Of a stretch of 64,000 nucleotides of DNA, positions 60,764-64,000 are shown one piece after another. The position numbers and the translations under genes are program-made. Source of the DNA: Phoenix dactylifera. Lineage: Eukaryota; Streptophyta; Magnoliopsida; Arecales; Arecaceae. Below the pieces are notes generated by a model. The model worked only from the letters and a program-made list of their open reading frames with translations. It searched no databases and was not told the DNA's origin. How positions within the stretch are numbered: the stretch's first letter is position 1; each line of letters starts with the position of its first letter. The stretch covers positions 7,214,745-7,278,744 of the forward strand of contig NC_052404.1 in the NCBI RefSeq assembly GCF_009389715.1. The letters run 5' to 3'.

Positions 60764-63700
60764 CTAAGGTCCACTGCCTCCCCCAGGTCCTCCCAGCGTC
60801 AGGACAACACCTTGTAGATCGCTGTTGAGCTTTGATGGCTGGCCTTTGACGACTTGGAGCGGGCGAGCCTGCCGCATACGATGCCCACGCTGGGGCGGCA
60901 CAAAGGTGGCTGCTTGCGACCTTGGCCTGAAATGGAGAGGAATGGCATGAGGGGGAGCTGCACAATGCTGCGAAACAGCAGTGGAGCCTGTGAGGCCCCG
61001 AGAATGGATTGCTGGACTTGGAGCTGTAACACCTGGTCCCTGATCAGCGCAGTTCCACAAGAGCAAGATATATTAGGAACAGTGCTCCATGAACTTTTAT
61101 TCATTTTGAATTCAGCAGTTGGAAGGGAGAATATATCTTACTGGAGCAAACAAGACACCTCTGAGTATCTGGCCATTAACATAAGCAGTCATGAGGTACC
61201 CAGAGTCAAATGCTCCATCCACCGTGCCATGAACCTCAGCTCCAATCTGTCAAGAAGCAAATCAGAATAGCCCATCCGGGATCATCTAATATTCAAATGT
61301 AAGAGGAAATAGTTTGGAGGAAATAAACTACTCCATCTTTTGTCTTTGTGTTTTTTTTAACACATTTTCATATCCAGAGTCCCCCAACAATTTTAGGAGT
61401 TTTCAAAGAGAAATATTTAGAAAGAACTTTCTTGCACCAAAAACACTTGAATTGTGGATTTTTGTATTCTTTCCATTGTGATTGCACACTCGACCTTGAG
61501 TGCATTTCGGGAGTGGATAAACATGTGGTTCAACCCCTCAGATTCTAGGAGTTCCATTTTTGCATTCTTTCGAGGTAACTCATAAAAATTTCAGAATTTT
61601 ATTAAGTACTTTTTATTTTTGTCACACCCATAGAGAGGGAGAGAGATTGTCCAAGAGGGTGACTTGTTGTAAAAAGAGCCTACCAATGGAGGAAAGGCAG
61701 GCCTCGGCTGTGGCTTCTGATCTAGGGTTAGGAATTGAAGTTCTTGCCTTTCTTGGGGAACAGAATGAAGAAATTGTGTTGTCTTTGGCTGTCTTGGGGA
61801 TTCTGCACCCAAGAAATGTACATCTGATGTAGTCCCTTGAACACCATTTACTGGCTCCCGCTGATGATGGAGCTTGTAGTGAACAAATTGTTGAGAGGCC
61901 GAAATGGAGTCATTGGTAGAAGTCGACAATTTCTGGAGAGTATTTTGTTCTTGATCAGATTGTGAAGGAGATGAGTGCTGGGAAAGCGACAGAGAATGCT
62001 CTTCCTGTTCTGATTCGATCTCCCACACTCTAGCATCACTGGTTTTCCTCCTTTTTGCATGCATGTTATCTGAGAATAAAAAACAAATCTTGGGCATGAA
62101 ACTCTACAATTGGATACTATAATACTCATTTCAATGTAAAACAGGACTTACCCAAACCACATAAAAGAGAGCGCCTTGGTTCTGCTTCCACTTCGCGAGA
62201 TTCCTGGCAAAGTTCTCCATTTTTCAGAGCCATACTTTTCTGCAGTACAATCAAATACAATGGCTAAGCTTGCAAGCACAATGTCGTAGCAAAGCTATTT
62301 CATGCTATTATATTAGGCTTTAGTAATTGAATGTCTAATAGCCACTTACCAAAATTTCTGTTCCTCTTAAAAACTTCTGTTTTTCTTGATTCCAGTGATT
62401 ACCAAAAGTTTTGCACATAGAAATGTTGTAACGGCCATTAGGGTGCTCAGACCCTAACTGCAAAATCAGTAACTCATTGAGAGGGCGTTCGTCCTCCCCA
62501 CAACTGCGAATGCGAAGCATAATTAGATGAAGCATTGATGCCTGAAAAGCATATTGACCACTTCAAACAACAATATGAAGGTATTGAACATAAAGACCTA
62601 CCCCCCATATATAGCAATATCGGTGGCAGTGACTACAGCAGTATGCGAAAACCGTCCTTGCGGCTGTTGGCCGCGAATATCAAGCTGTGCCCATAAACAA
62701 GTACCCAAGTCGAGAGCCCAAACATCACTATAATATTGTTTATCACCAACTCCACTTATGATGTAAACCTACAGTACAGGAAATAAAACCAATGAGCTTT
62801 TCTTCTAAGAACCCACTGAACAGAAACTCTGGCTTCTAATAATTCACTAGATACTAGCCTTGGATCCAATGTTCACAGATGCATGGCCTGCTCGGACTCC
62901 AGGTGAAGATCCTTGAACTGCCAACTGTAGCAGAATATAATTATCATGAGATTCTTGAAGCAAATTCGCTTGTCACAGCCCTATTCAAACAGATTAATCC
63001 TAAAACAGAGAGCCAATTGACAAGCTAGAAATGTTCCTTTATTTCAAGCTTATGTTTTATGATGCAACATATGCTATTTCTGCGTGTGATTCATTAGGCT
63101 ATTTTCTGGAGGATAGGATAGCAATGCAGCATGCAAAAGGACTTAGATATGATTATATGAATTAGAAAAGACATCACATGAATCTCTAGAGCATCATAGT
63201 CTCATTGAAACTGTCCAATGGAATAAAGATTCAGCAATATCTTAAGCAAATGGAATGAAAATATATAGTGATATCTTAGGAGCCTTTGCCCGAAGAGAAG
63301 TGCAGCAACCTCAGACACAGATGGGATTGCTCTTCAGCTAGAGTAGCCAGATATGATGGTTGATGATTGAGTTCAAATCATGCAGCAGAATGTCCTCCAA
63401 TCTTCCAACAGGGTTTATGCTGCTTTATATGGGCATAGTAACAAAAGACGTTGTAGTAATGTTAAGAATACCAATATAAACAACTCGAATAACAAATCAA
63501 ATACCACCCGAGCAATGTGAAAATTCGATGATGATACTTCCATCCAAGGATTTCAGTTTAAGGCTGTCAAGCTAGTATTAGAATGAATCTAAATACTGGG
63601 GAGAGAATCTATACTATGAAGTTATATGAAGGGTAATCTATGCTTTTGAGATACCTGAACTGAACTAGAAATTGTTGACATTACCAAACAAACTATATAC

Positions 63701-64000
63701 TGCTAAGCAAAGAAACTGCATGAGCTAAAAGATGAGTAATTACAATCTATAGACTCCATGCAATGTACCGATGATGAGGGGTTCTATTTGTAATTGATTT
63801 AGATACGTATCCAGTACTTAAAGGATCAAATTCCTCATGGAAGACAGAACATAATTATGCTACGAAAGATATTAAGATGAGAAAAGATTAGTAATCCTTA
63901 CCCTTGACCAAGTCATCGTATCCATGTCAAATACATCAACTTCCCCATGATAACGATCACCGCAGTCACCACCATAGATAAGAAGCTTACTGCCAATTGC
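60764..64000 (-). CDS. Kelch-repeat protein (3' part; continues past window end)
   Basis: Probable beta-propeller interaction protein. Exons in transcript order: 64000-63902 (partial), 62924-62859, 62768-62602, 62503-62350, 62239-62152, 62069-61684, 61246-61142, 61039-60764 (TAG). All phases agree; 446 residues are visible. Kelch words: LLIYGGDCGDRYHGEVDVFD...TWSR, RAGHASVNIGSKVYIISG...DVWALDLGT, GRFSHTAVVTATDIAIYGG, CGEDERPLNELLILQLG. After the propeller comes a Ser/Gln-rich linker with a KRRKT basic word, then a conserved GAEVHGTVDGAFDSGYLMTA block ending RGVLFAPG, then a Gly/Pro-rich end. It resembles the Arabidopsis At2g36360-like kelch group; the function is not known to me. The exon 62924-62859 seems to use a GC donor (AAG|gctagt). 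Confidence 0.88.

Overview
This is a stretch of plant nuclear chromosome. Introns are long, AT-rich and GT-AG, intergenic DNA is full of decayed transposons, and four of the five genes can be matched to well-known plant families. Exon structure and protein flavour suggest a monocot, possibly a palm; that placement is a guess, not something the sequence proves.

Layout from left to right. (1) 1-6246 (+): 3' part of a proline-rich-ectodomain receptor-like kinase; most of its extracellular part lies before the window. (2) 6247-13461: intergenic, with an inverted-repeat MITE (8863-9324), an intact SINE with a 12-bp target duplication (9689-10096), and a 1.97-kb Mutator-like element (11151-13120) with a perfect 9-bp target duplication. 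That element carries a fragment of an endogenous plant pararetrovirus (caulimovirid coat protein with a zinc knuckle). (3) 13462-24636 (+): complete ALDH22A1 aldehyde dehydrogenase, 14 exons, 598 codons. (4) 26460-33360 (+): complete DEAD-box helicase of the RH24/DDX42 type, 5 exons, 771 codons. (5) 33361-39717: intergenic, mostly unresolved, with a 3' piece of the same SINE family. (6) 54657-39718 (-): FIP1/FIPS5-like polyadenylation factor in 8 exons; two single-base indels break the frame. Its introns hold a foldback element and an Au-type SINE. (7) 54658-60763: intergenic, with a second, 825-bp copy of the same Mutator-like family 297 bp upstream of the FIP1 start codon, a LINE remnant and a probable hAT-type MITE. 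(8) 60764-64000 (-): 3' part of a kelch-repeat gene that continues past the window end.

The genes are unrelated housekeeping or signalling genes and do not form a pathway. The most unusual feature is the Mutator-like family: both copies sit directly upstream of a gene, share terminal inverted repeats and an odd array of short palindromes built on a CCGAACAGAAG core, and one copy has captured viral DNA flanked by 250-bp direct repeats. All exon boundaries were read by eye from splice consensus, phase and family continuity; no alignment or search was run.
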